Assembly (NCBI GenBank): GCA_964635875.1 | Contig: CAZWRK010000037.1 | Location: 1 to 35,068, forward strand | Origin: CAZWRK01 sp964635875 | GTDB taxonomy: Bacteria; Pseudomonadota; Gammaproteobacteria; Burkholderiales; Aquaspirillaceae | Direction: 5' to 3' | DNA length: 35,068 bases | Part shown: positions 7,558-15,647 of the stretch, one piece after another | How positions within the stretch are numbered: the stretch's first letter is position 1 | How the letters are laid out: each line of letters starts with the position of its first letter | Notes under the pieces: generated by a model | Database searches by the model: none | Seen by the model: only the letters and a program-made list of their open reading frames with translations | Told to the model about the DNA's origin: nothing | Position numbers and translations under genes: made by a program

Positions 7558-8760
7558 GTGGCATACTTAATCAACCCCGCTGGTAGATATGTGGCTTGTG
7601 ATGACCCGAAGCAGTTTGCTGAGCTTCTCACTCAGGGCTTTACAAGGCCCACTCCAGAACAAGAGCAAGAACATATCAAAAAGAAAATGCAGCTTATTGA
7701 GGATATGAAAAAAGCAAAGGTTGCTAAGGATAATATCTATCTTGCTACCGTTTCACAACAGGGCACAGACGGTTACAGCACCACATCAAGCGGGTTAATT
7801 CGTGAGCTAAAAAAACATGACGTAAACGCAAGCACGTTTTTTGAAGGTCAAAAGGTGGCGCTTCTTTATCATAATCCCTACAGCGTCCTTCGCTTGGAGT
7901 CTCCGTATCGAATTATCTACACGATGTTTGAAAGCGATAAAATACCCGATGATTGGGTTGAGTATCTTGAAGCCGCAGATAAGGTTTTAGTACCTTCCAA
8001 ATGGTGTCAAGAGGTGTTTAAAAAGGCAGGGATAGAGACAGAGGTATTACCCCTTGGGTATGATGCCGAAACCTATCAGTACATAGAAAGACCAATCAAA
8101 AGCAAAACAAGAGAAAATTTCACCTTTCTTCACTATAACGCATTCAATATCCGTAAAGGTTTCCCTGAAGTGCTTAAAGCATTTACTAAGGCTTTCAAAC
8201 GTGATGAGCCTGTACGGATGATATTTAAAACCACTCAAAACACCCTCCCCTTTCCTCTTGTACAGTCAGAATATCCGCATATTGAGGTAATAAAAGGTAA
8301 GTTTAACGCTGTTGAAATGAGCGAGCTTTTAGCTAGGTCTGATTGTTTTGTTTTCCCTTCCCGTGGGGAGGGTTTTGGTATAACACCACTTGAAACAATG
8401 GCGACAGGAATGTCTTGTATCCTTCCTAATGCTCATGGATTATCTGAATATTTTAACCCCGAGTGTATGTATGAGGTTAAAGTTAAAGAAATGTGCCCCG
8501 CCCTCTACAGTAGCTATAAAGGGGTTGATGTTGGTAAAATGGTAGTATGCGATGTTGACGATCTTGCACGGCAAATGAGATACGTTTACGATCATCAGGA
8601 GGAGGCACACGTGAAAGGAAAACAAGCCAGTGAGTATGTAAAAGAGTTTACAATTGAAAAAACAGGCGAAAAACTAGCGGGTATCTTAAAAAAAGCTATA
8701 GATATGCCACTTGAGGATAAGCCTATACGAAATCAGCTTAATTTAGAAAAAATAACCTAA
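7558..8760 (+). CDS. Glycosyltransferase, GT4-like GT-B fold, with phage-type N-terminal extension
   Basis: A 400-residue protein from GTG 7558, chosen because an upstream frame to 7492 would read through the terminator. Residues 1-50 (AYLINPAGRYVACDD, then LLTQGFTRPTPEQEQEHIKK) resemble the short MxNPxGxxxxV...LLxxGF domain seen in phage proteins near capsid genes. From about residue 60 a GT-B glycosyltransferase follows, with a Rossmann start after an N-terminal loop (LATVSQQGTDGYSTTSSGLI) and VLVPSKWCQEVFKKAG. The donor-binding half has SRGEGFGITPLETMATG, the E-x7-E type motif of family GT4. The sugar donor and acceptor cannot be read from sequence. TGATATAGT at 7539-7547 may be its promoter. 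Confidence 0.85.
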   Translation: MAYLINPAGRYVACDDPKQFAELLTQGFTRPTPEQEQEHIKKKMQLIEDMKKAKVAKDNIYLATVSQQGTDGYSTTSSGLIRELKKHDVNASTFFEGQKVALLYHNPYSVLRLESPYRIIYTMFESDKIPDDWVEYLEAADKVLVPSKWCQEVFKKAGIETEVLPLGYDAETYQYIERPIKSKTRENFTFLHYNAFNIRKGFPEVLKAFTKAFKRDEPVRMIFKTTQNTLPFPLVQSEYPHIEVIKGKFNAVEMSELLARSDCFVFPSRGEGFGITPLETMATGMSCILPNAHGLSEYFNPECMYEVKVKEMCPALYSSYKGVDVGKMVVCDVDDLARQMRYVYDHQEEAHVKGKQASEYVKEFTIEKTGEKLAGILKKAIDMPLEDKPIRNQLNLEKIT

Positions 8761-8775
8761 AGCGAGGTGATATTT

Positions 8776-8964
8776 ATGGATAGAGTTAAAAAAGAGGAGC
8801 CAAAGGAACCAACAAAGCCTCAATTTTCCCATCGTTATTTTTGTGATGCCTGTACTCATATAGCCACTTTTGTTGATAATACAAAACCTTTTCCAAAATT
8901 TGTTACTTGTCAAGTTTGCGAAAAGACGTTTGGGTTTAAAGAGGAGAATTTAATAAGAATATAA
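8776..8964 (+). CDS. Zinc-ribbon microprotein, 62 aa
   Basis: A 62-residue protein from ATG 8776, preceded by GAGGTGA with six-base spacing, which decides this start over the upstream ATT/ATG option. A basic-acidic N-terminus (KKEEPKEPTKP) leads into a zinc ribbon with C23/C26 (CDAC) and C45/C48 (CQVC). It lies between two glycosyltransferase genes in the same direction, five bases before the next. Such ribbons are common in phages, but the partner is unknown; it might bind nucleic acid or act as an accessory subunit. No further similarity is recognised. Confidence 0.65.
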   Translation: MDRVKKEEPKEPTKPQFSHRYFCDACTHIATFVDNTKPFPKFVTCQVCEKTFGFKEENLIRI

Positions 8965-8968
8965 ATAT

Positions 8969-10081
8969 ATGAATGTTCGTTATTGCGGTTGTGCAAGGGA
9001 TTACTCTGGTTATGGTGAGGCAAACCGCCACGATATAGCAGCTTTGCTAGAGGCGGGTGTTGCAGTCACAGGTCAATATCCCTCCTATGTTCTGGAGGTG
9101 TCTGATTTTGGCCCTCTTGGGAGGAAAGTCATGGCTGTTGAAAATAAGCCCCTTGATTACAAAATAAAAATACTCCATACTACGCCTAACGTATATATGC
9201 AGTATATGGAGCCTGAGAAGTACCATATCGCTAGGGTGTTTTGGGAAACTGATAAACTTCCGTTAGATTTTGCTACCTATGTACAAGCCTGTGATGAGGT
9301 ATGGACGGGGTCTGAATATAACAAACAAGCCATAATTAATGCAGGTGTCACAAAAAGAATTTATGTAATGCCTGAAGCGATAGACACAAGTCTTGATATA
9401 GATTCAATTAAGCCCTATGATGTTGAGGAAAAAGACACATTTAAATTCTATTCAATATTCGAATGGACGGAGCGAAAGAACCCCGCCGCTCTTCTGACCG
9501 CCTATTGGCAAGAATTCGAAGGTGTGGAGGATGTGAGTTTAAACATAAAGACGTATTTAGATAATTTCTCTGTTGGAAAGAAAACCGAGATTGATAATTC
9601 GATACGACTCATTAAGAAAAAACTACAATTATCGCACTATGCAAGCCTAAACCTATCACGGAGGCTTATGGATAGACACCAGGTATATAGATTCCACAAG
9701 ACATTTGACTGCTTTGTAAGTGCTCATCGTGGTGAGGGATGGGGCGTGCCACAAATGGAGGCTATGCTTTTGGGTAAACCTATAATCTCAACTAACTGTG
9801 GCGGAGTACATGAATACCTAGAAAATGGAACTGACGCTTTGCTCATTCCTTACACTCTAACTGAGGTAAATAACACCCGAAATACTCAATGGTATACTAA
9901 AGATCAGCAATGGGCCGAGATTGATATCCGACAGCTTAGGAAAGCAATGCGGATGATGTATGAGAACGAAAAGAAACGAAAAGAAATCGCTAAATCAGGT
10001 CAAGAGAAAGTAAATAAGCTTTTTTCACTAAAAGCTGTTGGTGAATTAATGAAAAATAGACTTGAGGAGATCAAATTATGA
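8969..10081 (+). CDS. Glycosyltransferase, GT4-like GT-B fold
   Basis: A 370-residue protein. The N-terminal Rossmann half opens with RYCGCARDYSGYGEANRHDI, a glycine-rich acceptor-side loop, and continues with VFWETDKLPLDFA and CDEVWTGSEYNKQAIINAGV. The donor half has FYSIFEWTERKNPAALLTAY and the diagnostic AHRGEGWGVPQMEAMLLGKP (E-x7-E arrangement), then STNCGGVHEYLENG. It is clearly related in architecture to the protein at 7558-8760 but lacks its N-terminal extension. The next gene overlaps its stop by four bases (ATGA). It would transfer a nucleotide-activated sugar in the cytoplasm; the acceptor is not known. Confidence 0.87.
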   Translation: MNVRYCGCARDYSGYGEANRHDIAALLEAGVAVTGQYPSYVLEVSDFGPLGRKVMAVENKPLDYKIKILHTTPNVYMQYMEPEKYHIARVFWETDKLPLDFATYVQACDEVWTGSEYNKQAIINAGVTKRIYVMPEAIDTSLDIDSIKPYDVEEKDTFKFYSIFEWTERKNPAALLTAYWQEFEGVEDVSLNIKTYLDNFSVGKKTEIDNSIRLIKKKLQLSHYASLNLSRRLMDRHQVYRFHKTFDCFVSAHRGEGWGVPQMEAMLLGKPIISTNCGGVHEYLENGTDALLIPYTLTEVNNTRNTQWYTKDQQWAEIDIRQLRKAMRMMYENEKKRKEIAKSGQEKVNKLFSLKAVGELMKNRLEEIKL

Positions 10082-10260
10082 AAGAACACAATTTTGTTGC
10101 TGTAAAACATGAGCGTACATTGCCTGGATTTCAGATGTGGCGTTGTAATGACTGTGAAACTGAGGTTATGTTTCCAACTGTTTGTGATCAAAGGTACGTC
10201 AATAGGCGCATGGCAAATAAGCTGGCGTGTTTAGAACCGATTGGAATTAAACCTAACTAA
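10078..10260 (+). CDS. Cysteine-rich microprotein, 60 aa
   Basis: A 60-residue protein coupled to the upstream glycosyltransferase by an ATGA overlap. One CxxC pair at C23/C26 (CNDC) is followed by single cysteines at C36 and C51, so a degenerate zinc site is likely rather than a standard four-cysteine ribbon. The pattern LPGFQMWRCNDCETEVMFPT resembles half of a zinc ribbon. It lies in the same string of genes as the 62- and 39-residue ribbons. Function unknown. Confidence 0.55.
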   Translation: MKEHNFVAVKHERTLPGFQMWRCNDCETEVMFPTVCDQRYVNRRMANKLACLEPIGIKPN

Positions 10261-10261
10261 T

Positions 10262-11272
10262 ATGAAGCTTTTATATGTATCTTGTCATCAGATTTTAGAA
10301 TACGACGAAGTTAAGCTCTTTCATGAGCTAGGTATTGATGTTTTTTCAACAGGAAGCTACGCCTGTCCGTGGTTTAGAGAGGGTATGCTAAGGCCTGGTA
10401 TAGAGGGACTTACCCACTATCCAGAGCTTGAACGTCACGCCTCAACGTATATGTCTTCTGGATGCTCGCTTTCACAGGAACTTATCGACTGGGCCGACAC
10501 TATAATGTTTATGCACCAGCCCGAGGCTTTAGAGAAAAACTGGCACAAAATGAAGGGGAAAAGAGTAATTTTCAGGTCAATAGGCCAGTGTGTACAACAT
10601 CAAGAGGAGATCCTCTCAATCCTTAAAGATGAGGGACTTGAGATTGTGCGCTATTCGCCTATGGAGAGTAGAATACCAAGCTATGCAGGTCAAGACGCAC
10701 TCATTAGATTCTATAAAGATCCTGAAGAGTTTTCAGGATATACAGGACACATAGAGCAGGTTGTAAACTTCACACAATCGGTAGTACAACGCAAGAAACA
10801 TACTCATTTTGCTGAAATGAAAGAGATAATGCAAGGTCTACCCGCTAAAATCTACGGCACAGATAACGAAAATCTCCATGAGCTTGATGGCGGTCAAAAG
10901 TCTTATGAGAATCTTAAACAGATACTAAGAGAGTCCAGAGTCTACCTATACGGTGGTACATGGCCCGCTCCCTATACATTAAGCTTTATTGAAGCGATGA
11001 TGACAGGCATACCTATTGTAGCTATGGGGCGGAGGATTGCAGAGTCTACTAATAGTGCAAGTTTTGAGTTTTATGAGATTCCTTATATTTTGACAAATCA
11101 GGTCACAGGATATGTGAGTGATGACACTACTTATTTGCGAGAGAATGTAAAGTTTTTACTTGAGAACCCTTTAAGAGCTAAAGAAATAGGGGATTTAGCC
11201 CGTAAGCACGCTATACAGTTATTTGGCAAGAAAAACATATCGAGGCTTTGGAAAGATTACTTATTACATTAA
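10262..11272 (+). CDS. Glycosyltransferase-like protein, GT-B fold
   Basis: A 336-residue protein from ATG 10262, which follows the previous stop as TAATATG; a start at 10241 would lie inside that gene. It opens MKLLYVSCHQILEYDEVKLF, a Rossmann beta-strand and helix. Later VFRSIGQ-like and LYGGTWPAPYTLSFIEAMMTGIPIV segments occupy the donor side, with E in the helix where GT4 proteins bind the nucleotide sugar, and GTGHI-like loops. The C-terminus has AKEIGDLARKHAIQLFG, usual for group-1 transferases. Family membership is less certain than for its two upstream relatives because the first half is divergent. Confidence 0.75.
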   Translation: MKLLYVSCHQILEYDEVKLFHELGIDVFSTGSYACPWFREGMLRPGIEGLTHYPELERHASTYMSSGCSLSQELIDWADTIMFMHQPEALEKNWHKMKGKRVIFRSIGQCVQHQEEILSILKDEGLEIVRYSPMESRIPSYAGQDALIRFYKDPEEFSGYTGHIEQVVNFTQSVVQRKKHTHFAEMKEIMQGLPAKIYGTDNENLHELDGGQKSYENLKQILRESRVYLYGGTWPAPYTLSFIEAMMTGIPIVAMGRRIAESTNSASFEFYEIPYILTNQVTGYVSDDTTYLRENVKFLLENPLRAKEIGDLARKHAIQLFGKKNISRLWKDYLLH

Positions 11273-11276
11273 TTCT

Positions 11277-11972
11277 ATGGATATAACAAAAAGATTACTG
11301 GGGCTCGATAGTAGCTTATCAATTCACAACGAGGGTTTCTGGAAAGAGGATTTTGATAAAAATAAAAAAGGTTTTTCCTCTTTCAATGACGCAGGTGTGG
11401 AGTGTGAGACTGGAGAGTTTTTATACTCTCTTGTCAGGCTTCTTAAACCAGATCATGTACTTGAAACAGGCACGCATTGGGGCATAGGAGCCTCATATAT
11501 GGGCCTAGCGTTAAAGGATAATAATCATGGTGACCTAGACACGGTTGAGTTTTTAACAGAGATAGCAAACGTAGCAAGTAGAAGATTTGAGAGGTTGGAT
11601 CTTAAAGGTATTGTTAAGCTCTATCTTATGGATGTTGCTAAGTTTGAACCCCAACATAGTTATAAGCTAATACTGTTAGATACAGAGCCGCAAACTAGAT
11701 TCCAAGAGCTTGTTAGATTCTATGATTACTTGGAGCCAGGTGGTTTTGTGTTTATACACGATCTTCACCAGCACATGCATCAAGGTGAAGCGCAAAGATA
11801 TAACGCAGACCACCCAAACCAACCTTACTGGCCCTATGGAGAATTACCACGAGTTATCAAACAATTAGTAGTAAATGGCTCACTGAGACCGTTTCACTTT
11901 AAAACACCAAGGGGCCTTACAGGATTTTATAAGGTGCATCCAGATGATTACAAATGGGTATTAGATAACTAA
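11277..11972 (+). CDS. Class I SAM-dependent methyltransferase
   Basis: A 231-residue protein from ATG 11277, four bases after the previous stop; a longer frame back to 11223 would overlap it. SAM motif I is LETGTHWGIGASYMGLAL at about residues 62-79. A second strand with a conserved acidic end lies in DTVEFLTEIANVASRRFE, and the substrate loop holds KLILLDTEPQT and GGFVFIHDLHQH. The organisation matches the Methyltransf_24/CmcI-like group that modify small molecules or sugars. It sits between glycosyltransferases, so methylation of a glycan is a reasonable guess. The acceptor is not known. Confidence 0.75.
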   Translation: MDITKRLLGLDSSLSIHNEGFWKEDFDKNKKGFSSFNDAGVECETGEFLYSLVRLLKPDHVLETGTHWGIGASYMGLALKDNNHGDLDTVEFLTEIANVASRRFERLDLKGIVKLYLMDVAKFEPQHSYKLILLDTEPQTRFQELVRFYDYLEPGGFVFIHDLHQHMHQGEAQRYNADHPNQPYWPYGELPRVIKQLVVNGSLRPFHFKTPRGLTGFYKVHPDDYKWVLDN

Positions 11973-11973
11973 T

Positions 11974-12537
11974 ATGGAAAAACTACAGGAGATTGTAAAC
12001 AAAAGTAGGTCTTCTCAAAATAAAAAAGAGCTCTTTAGCCTTCTAAGTGTGGTTTCTGAAGCTAATCCTAAAACTATCATCGAAATAGGCTCTTGGAGGG
12101 GTTATTTGCTGGAAACGCTTGATTCTGCCTTTAATAAGGTTTCTGAGCCTATTTTCCTTCTTGGTGTTGAGAAGGACGCATCGTCTGTAGCGCCAGAAAT
12201 GGCTGATAAGTTCAAAATAATAATTGAAGATAGCCAACAAACAAACACCTTGCTTTATTTGAAAAAGCTATTAGGTAATAAAAAGATAGATTTGCTCTTA
12301 ATCGACGGTGATCACCGCTATAGTGCAGTAAAACAAGACTTCGAGTCCTTTTCGCCTCTTGTAAGAAAGGGAGGATTTGTAGCTTTCCATGATATTAAGC
12401 TTACAGGTAAAAAATGGAGAGACTCAGGTGTTGAGGTGAGTAAACTCTGGCTTGAGATAAGAAATACAGGTCAAAGGTATTATGAATTTTACGACCAAGA
12501 TGGTCAGGGGACTGGTACAGGATTATTGCAATTATGA
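11974..12537 (+). CDS. Class I methyltransferase-like protein (Methyltransf_24/CmcI type)
   Basis: A 187-residue protein that starts one base after the previous stop (TAATATG). Motif I is IIEIGSWRGYLLETLDSAF at about residues 30-48. The later VEKDA element ends the second strand, and LLLIDGDHRYSAVKQDFESF with GGFVAFHDIK forms the active side. IDGDH and FHDI are hallmark positions of the CmcI-like branch, where acidic and histidine residues may bind a metal. The first gene of the pair at 11277 has the same layout, so the two may be ancient duplicates or partner enzymes. The stop overlaps the next start by four bases. Confidence 0.78.
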   Translation: MEKLQEIVNKSRSSQNKKELFSLLSVVSEANPKTIIEIGSWRGYLLETLDSAFNKVSEPIFLLGVEKDASSVAPEMADKFKIIIEDSQQTNTLLYLKKLLGNKKIDLLLIDGDHRYSAVKQDFESFSPLVRKGGFVAFHDIKLTGKKWRDSGVEVSKLWLEIRNTGQRYYEFYDQDGQGTGTGLLQL

Positions 12538-13586
12538 AAAGAACGGCGATTTTGCCATTTCCAGGTGATCCTTTTCTTCTAGCCTACTGGCTACGCCTTT
12601 TCTATGGTTGGCAAGATAAGGTTGATAAACTTATTGTCTATATGAACAGCCCTATCGAGGAGCCTGTCGTTGAGTACTGCCGTAAGCTATGCTCCGTATT
12701 TGGTGATAAGATTCTTTTCGTATATATAGATAAGCAGATTGAACATGGGGACGTAATAAATAACGCACTAGACCTTGTACAAACAGAATATGTCATGCTT
12801 ATCGAGGATGATGGGTTTATTTTTAGACCTGAAATTGTAGACTTCTGTTTTGAGCGTTTGAATAGTTTTGAAATAGTCGGGTCAAAAAGAGGAAGTTGCT
12901 CACAGGAGATTTTAGATAGAGCGAGTGAGATTTGGCACATCTGTTATGAGGGCGAAGGTGATCAGGGGCCAAACTTCTGGCCCTGTTTCTTTTTTACGAA
13001 GACATATAACCTAATAGATACAGACCGCCGATTTGGTGCACGTGCATGGTTTAAGGGCGATGTTATCCATGCTCTTGATAACTATGTTGTGAAAGATGAT
13101 GTTGTCACCTCAGACACATTCGTCAACACCAGTCTACAGCTACGATCTAAGTTTGGCGAAGATAAAATATTTACCATACAGCAGTATCATGCACACCCCG
13201 ATGATCTTTATCATTATAAAAACCAATATAAATATAGCATGTTCAATCCACAGGCATCATGGTGTCATATTGGGTCGTTATCGAGTGGTGTCGGTGGTCT
13301 TTTACGAGACGACAATAATAGATTTCTTTCGAGACGTTTAATAGACAACCCTGAAGAAAAAACACAACTGCCGCTTGAGTGGTGTCAAACAGACATGGAG
13401 AGACAGGAGTTTGAAAGAAGGGTACAAATGTGGTTGACGGTTTGGGAAAAAGCAGAGGTAACTCCTGAGATAAAAGAATTCCATACGTTATATGGAAAAG
13501 CTGTCGAAACTATAATTAGACAATACGGCTTAAACAATAAAAGAATTAAAGTTCGGCAAGAAGTTTATAAATCAGTCGGATTATGA
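12534..13586 (+). CDS. Glycosyltransferase-like protein, probable GT-A fold
   Basis: A 350-residue protein overlapping its neighbours by ATGA at both ends. The first 110 residues follow a GT-A plan: AILPFPGDPFLLAYWLRLFY, a strand KLIVYMNSP, then DKILFVYIDKQ and the metal-binding-like EYVMLIEDDGFIF. EDD in place of DxD is common in GT-A transferases. A middle region (WPCFFFTKTYNLID) may bind the acceptor, and the rest is rich in aromatic residues. No close family name is recognised. Its place in an overlapping string with other sugar enzymes supports the call. Confidence 0.68.
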   Translation: MKRTAILPFPGDPFLLAYWLRLFYGWQDKVDKLIVYMNSPIEEPVVEYCRKLCSVFGDKILFVYIDKQIEHGDVINNALDLVQTEYVMLIEDDGFIFRPEIVDFCFERLNSFEIVGSKRGSCSQEILDRASEIWHICYEGEGDQGPNFWPCFFFTKTYNLIDTDRRFGARAWFKGDVIHALDNYVVKDDVVTSDTFVNTSLQLRSKFGEDKIFTIQQYHAHPDDLYHYKNQYKYSMFNPQASWCHIGSLSSGVGGLLRDDNNRFLSRRLIDNPEEKTQLPLEWCQTDMERQEFERRVQMWLTVWEKAEVTPEIKEFHTLYGKAVETIIRQYGLNNKRIKVRQEVYKSVGL

Positions 13587-14329
13587 AAAGTATTGACGTA
13601 ATCGTATCGTGGCCCAGAAATGCTGACTATCCTCTATGGAGGCAATATATACGAGACAACCGTAAAAGATTTAATGAGATTATTATTGCGTTTACAGAAA
13701 CTAACGAGGGGCCAGACTATAGAGAATTTATCCAGAACGCAATGGAACCTGACCACTGTATTTTTGTTCGTATGCAAAGTTGTCTTGGCGAGGAAGACTG
13801 GAGAAATGTGGCGGTGAACAATGCTTTACTTTACTCATATAACGCAGACTGGATATGGTTTACCGAACAGGACTTTGTTATTAAAGATATAAACTTCTGG
13901 ACAGATCTTGAAAATGCAATTGAACATAGGATGGAAGTGGTGGGGGTGCTCGATGGAGAAAGGCTACATCCATGTTGTTTGTTTTTCAAGAAGGAGTCTC
14001 TCAATAAAACCTGTAAGAACTTTGGAATCATAAAAGATAAGGCAGATCATTTCTCAAGAATACAAAAAGACGTGTTCGATTTAAGGCTTCCCACAGCCAT
14101 AATCTCTAATGACCGTTATTACCACATGGCAGGGCTATCTCATAATATGTATCTTTCTAGGCTAGGCAAGGCCCCAAACCATGAACGTAAAATATTTATT
14201 AGTTGGTTAAAAGATTGTTTGAGGGTAAATATACCTTTACATCCCGAATTTATCTCTTTCGCTAGGGAAACTATTAAATTGTACGACGGTAAAAGAAAAG
14301 AATTACCCTCGCTAAATGAGATGATTTAG
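13583..14329 (+). CDS. Glycosyltransferase-like protein, GT2-type GT-A fold
   Basis: A 248-residue protein. It begins SIDVIVSWPRNADYPLWRQY, a strand and loop like the start of GT2 enzymes, then EIIIAFTETNEGP and DWIWFTEQDFVI, where the acidic TEQD stands at the usual DxD position. GVLDGERLHPCCLFFKKESL resembles the acceptor half of the neighbour at 12534, and both have a C/F-rich CCLFFKK or CFFFTKT element, so the two are probably related to each other. It is the last of a run of overlapping genes; its stop is followed by the G-rich tract. Substrates unknown. Confidence 0.66.
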   Translation: MKSIDVIVSWPRNADYPLWRQYIRDNRKRFNEIIIAFTETNEGPDYREFIQNAMEPDHCIFVRMQSCLGEEDWRNVAVNNALLYSYNADWIWFTEQDFVIKDINFWTDLENAIEHRMEVVGVLDGERLHPCCLFFKKESLNKTCKNFGIIKDKADHFSRIQKDVFDLRLPTAIISNDRYYHMAGLSHNMYLSRLGKAPNHERKIFISWLKDCLRVNIPLHPEFISFARETIKLYDGKRKELPSLNEMI

Positions 14330-14337
14330 CCTCGGTA

Positions 14338-14360
14338 GGGGAGGGGAGGGGCAGTAGGGG
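14338..14360 (+). other. G-quadruplex-forming tract
   Basis: Four runs of GGGG are separated by A, A and CAGTA, which is an uninterrupted four-tetrad G-quadruplex motif on the coding strand. It lies nine bases after the stop of the last sugar-enzyme gene in that run and ahead of the zinc-ribbon start at 14397. In an otherwise AT-rich sequence this is unlikely by chance. In RNA it could stall or stop polymerase or ribosomes, or protect a processed end. Confidence 0.85.
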
Positions 14361-14396
14361 AGTGCGGAAAATATACGTTTATCACTATTTTTACTT

Positions 14397-14516
14397 ATGA
14401 GACTACTTAAAAGATTACTCTGGCTCATATTAGACCAATGTACTAACTGTGGTGGCAATATTGAACCACATATTAATGGTAAGTTTTACTGTGTACTATG
14501 CAAGAAAGAAAACTGA
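14397..14516 (+). CDS. Zinc-ribbon microprotein, 39 aa
   Basis: A 39-residue protein from ATG 14397, MRLLKRLLWLILDQ followed by a compact ribbon with C15/C18 (CTNC) and C32/C35 (CVLC). The N-terminal 12 residues are hydrophobic and basic and could be a short amphipathic or membrane-touching helix. It overlaps the next gene by 19 bases in another frame, so coupling of translation is likely. No Shine-Dalgarno sequence is visible. The four-cysteine spacing makes it more than a random frame, but function is unknown. Confidence 0.55.
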   Translation: MRLLKRLLWLILDQCTNCGGNIEPHINGKFYCVLCKKEN

Positions 14517-15601
14517 ACGTATTGGTAGACTTCCATCACGCATCTTTGCTTAACTCTTTAATTCTTTTATTTGAAAAACGATTAGGCGGTAAGGTATACA
14601 GACCTATCGGTATTGAGTGGTTTGATAAAGGCTTCTGGAAGGTGTACGATCATCCCGCAACGGTTCAACAATACTTAGGGATTGGAAGTGCCACACCTGA
14701 TGGGAGCGCAAAGCTTAATGAGGTTGTAGAGAATCCGCAAGAGGGTGTATATCATTGCCACGATATTGATAGCGGCGAAACTAACAAAGCAATTACCTTA
14801 GATGCTTTCTTGAAAATACCGTTTGACATTGTCATCGCTTCTATGCCAGTACACGTTGGGCCTTTCAAAAAACTTTGTGAACTTCACCCAAACAAACCTA
14901 AACTAATCTACCAGATTGGGAACGCTTGGGACACCTCTATACTCGCACCAAACATAATGGCTAGTGCAAAAATATACGGCATACCTCCAGAGATAAACTA
15001 TATTGAATATCATCAGGAGTTTGATATTAATTACTTCCAACCAAACGAACCAAGTAAACCTGATCTTTTAAGAACGTGGGATGATACGAGAGTGTCACCT
15101 AAAAAAAATATCTACTCATTTATTAATGTCTTTAATGGTCAAGACCATTTTAAAGAAGACTGGAAGTTGTTTGAAACTATCGAACACATGATGTATGGAT
15201 GGAGTTTTAAAAGTTTCGGTGGTCAATGTCGTGATGGGAGTATCGGCCCTGCAAAAAAAGTAGCAAATAAAATGAAAGAGTCAAAATTTATCTGGCATAC
15301 TAAAGCGGGTGGTGATGGGTATGGGTATGTAATTCATAATGCATTTGCCGTCGCTAGACCACCAATAGTCAAGATGCAATACTATCTCGGTAAAATGGCT
15401 GCTGACCTTATGGAAGATGGCGTAACGTGTATTGCAATTGATAACCTCTCAAATGAGGAGATTGTAAATAAAATAGAGCACTATTCAGATCTACGAAGAT
15501 ATGAGGTGTTATGTAAAGGTGCTTATCAGAGATTTAACCAAATAGTTGATTTTGATAAGGAAGCAGAAGAACTCAAATTATTTCTTGACAATTTGAAATA
15601 A
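14498..15601 (+). CDS. Glycosyltransferase-like protein, possible GT-B fold
   Basis: A 367-residue protein, last of the sugar cassette. It opens with LNVLVDFHHASLLNSLILLF, a strand-loop-helix with conserved histidines, and has DIVIASMPVHVGPFKKLCEL and KLIYQIGNAWDT as further Rossmann strands. The C-terminal half contains FIWHTKAGGDGYGYVIHNAFAVARPP, where GGDGYGYVIHNAFA takes the place of the GT4 donor-binding helix. It then has CIAIDNLSNEEIVNKIEH and ends in helices like group-1 transferases. It is too divergent to name a family; a GT-B transferase is the best guess. It ends 47 bases before the next start. Confidence 0.6.
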   Translation: MQERKLNVLVDFHHASLLNSLILLFEKRLGGKVYRPIGIEWFDKGFWKVYDHPATVQQYLGIGSATPDGSAKLNEVVENPQEGVYHCHDIDSGETNKAITLDAFLKIPFDIVIASMPVHVGPFKKLCELHPNKPKLIYQIGNAWDTSILAPNIMASAKIYGIPPEINYIEYHQEFDINYFQPNEPSKPDLLRTWDDTRVSPKKNIYSFINVFNGQDHFKEDWKLFETIEHMMYGWSFKSFGGQCRDGSIGPAKKVANKMKESKFIWHTKAGGDGYGYVIHNAFAVARPPIVKMQYYLGKMAADLMEDGVTCIAIDNLSNEEIVNKIEHYSDLRRYEVLCKGAYQRFNQIVDFDKEAEELKLFLDNLK

Positions 15602-15611
15602 TTATTTGATA

Positions 15612-15634
15612 TATAATCTTAGTATATGAAAGGA
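15612..15634 (+). promoter_or_regulatory. Promoter -10 and shared 5' leader of the surface-protein block
   Basis: TATAAT at 15612-15617 is followed by a leader of 20 bases (15615-15634) that is identical to 22557-22576 before the tape measure gene. The leader ends in the ribosome binding site AAAGGAG. It also holds a six-codon frame (15626-15646, MKGVNK) that stops one base before the TTG start at 15648. A TTGACA at 15585-15590 is 21 bases upstream of TATAAT, too far to be a normal -35. Confidence 0.55.
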
Positions 15635-15647
15635 GTTAATAAATAAC

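Noticed and set aside
7612..15601. Cassette as a DNA base-hypermodification system
   Set aside because: No thymidylate-synthase-like, DNA kinase or deoxynucleotide-modifying gene is present in the window, and the cassette lies within structural genes.
15585..15617. TTGACA/TATAAT as a full sigma70 promoter
   Set aside because: The spacer is 21 bases, beyond the working range; only the -10 and leader were kept.
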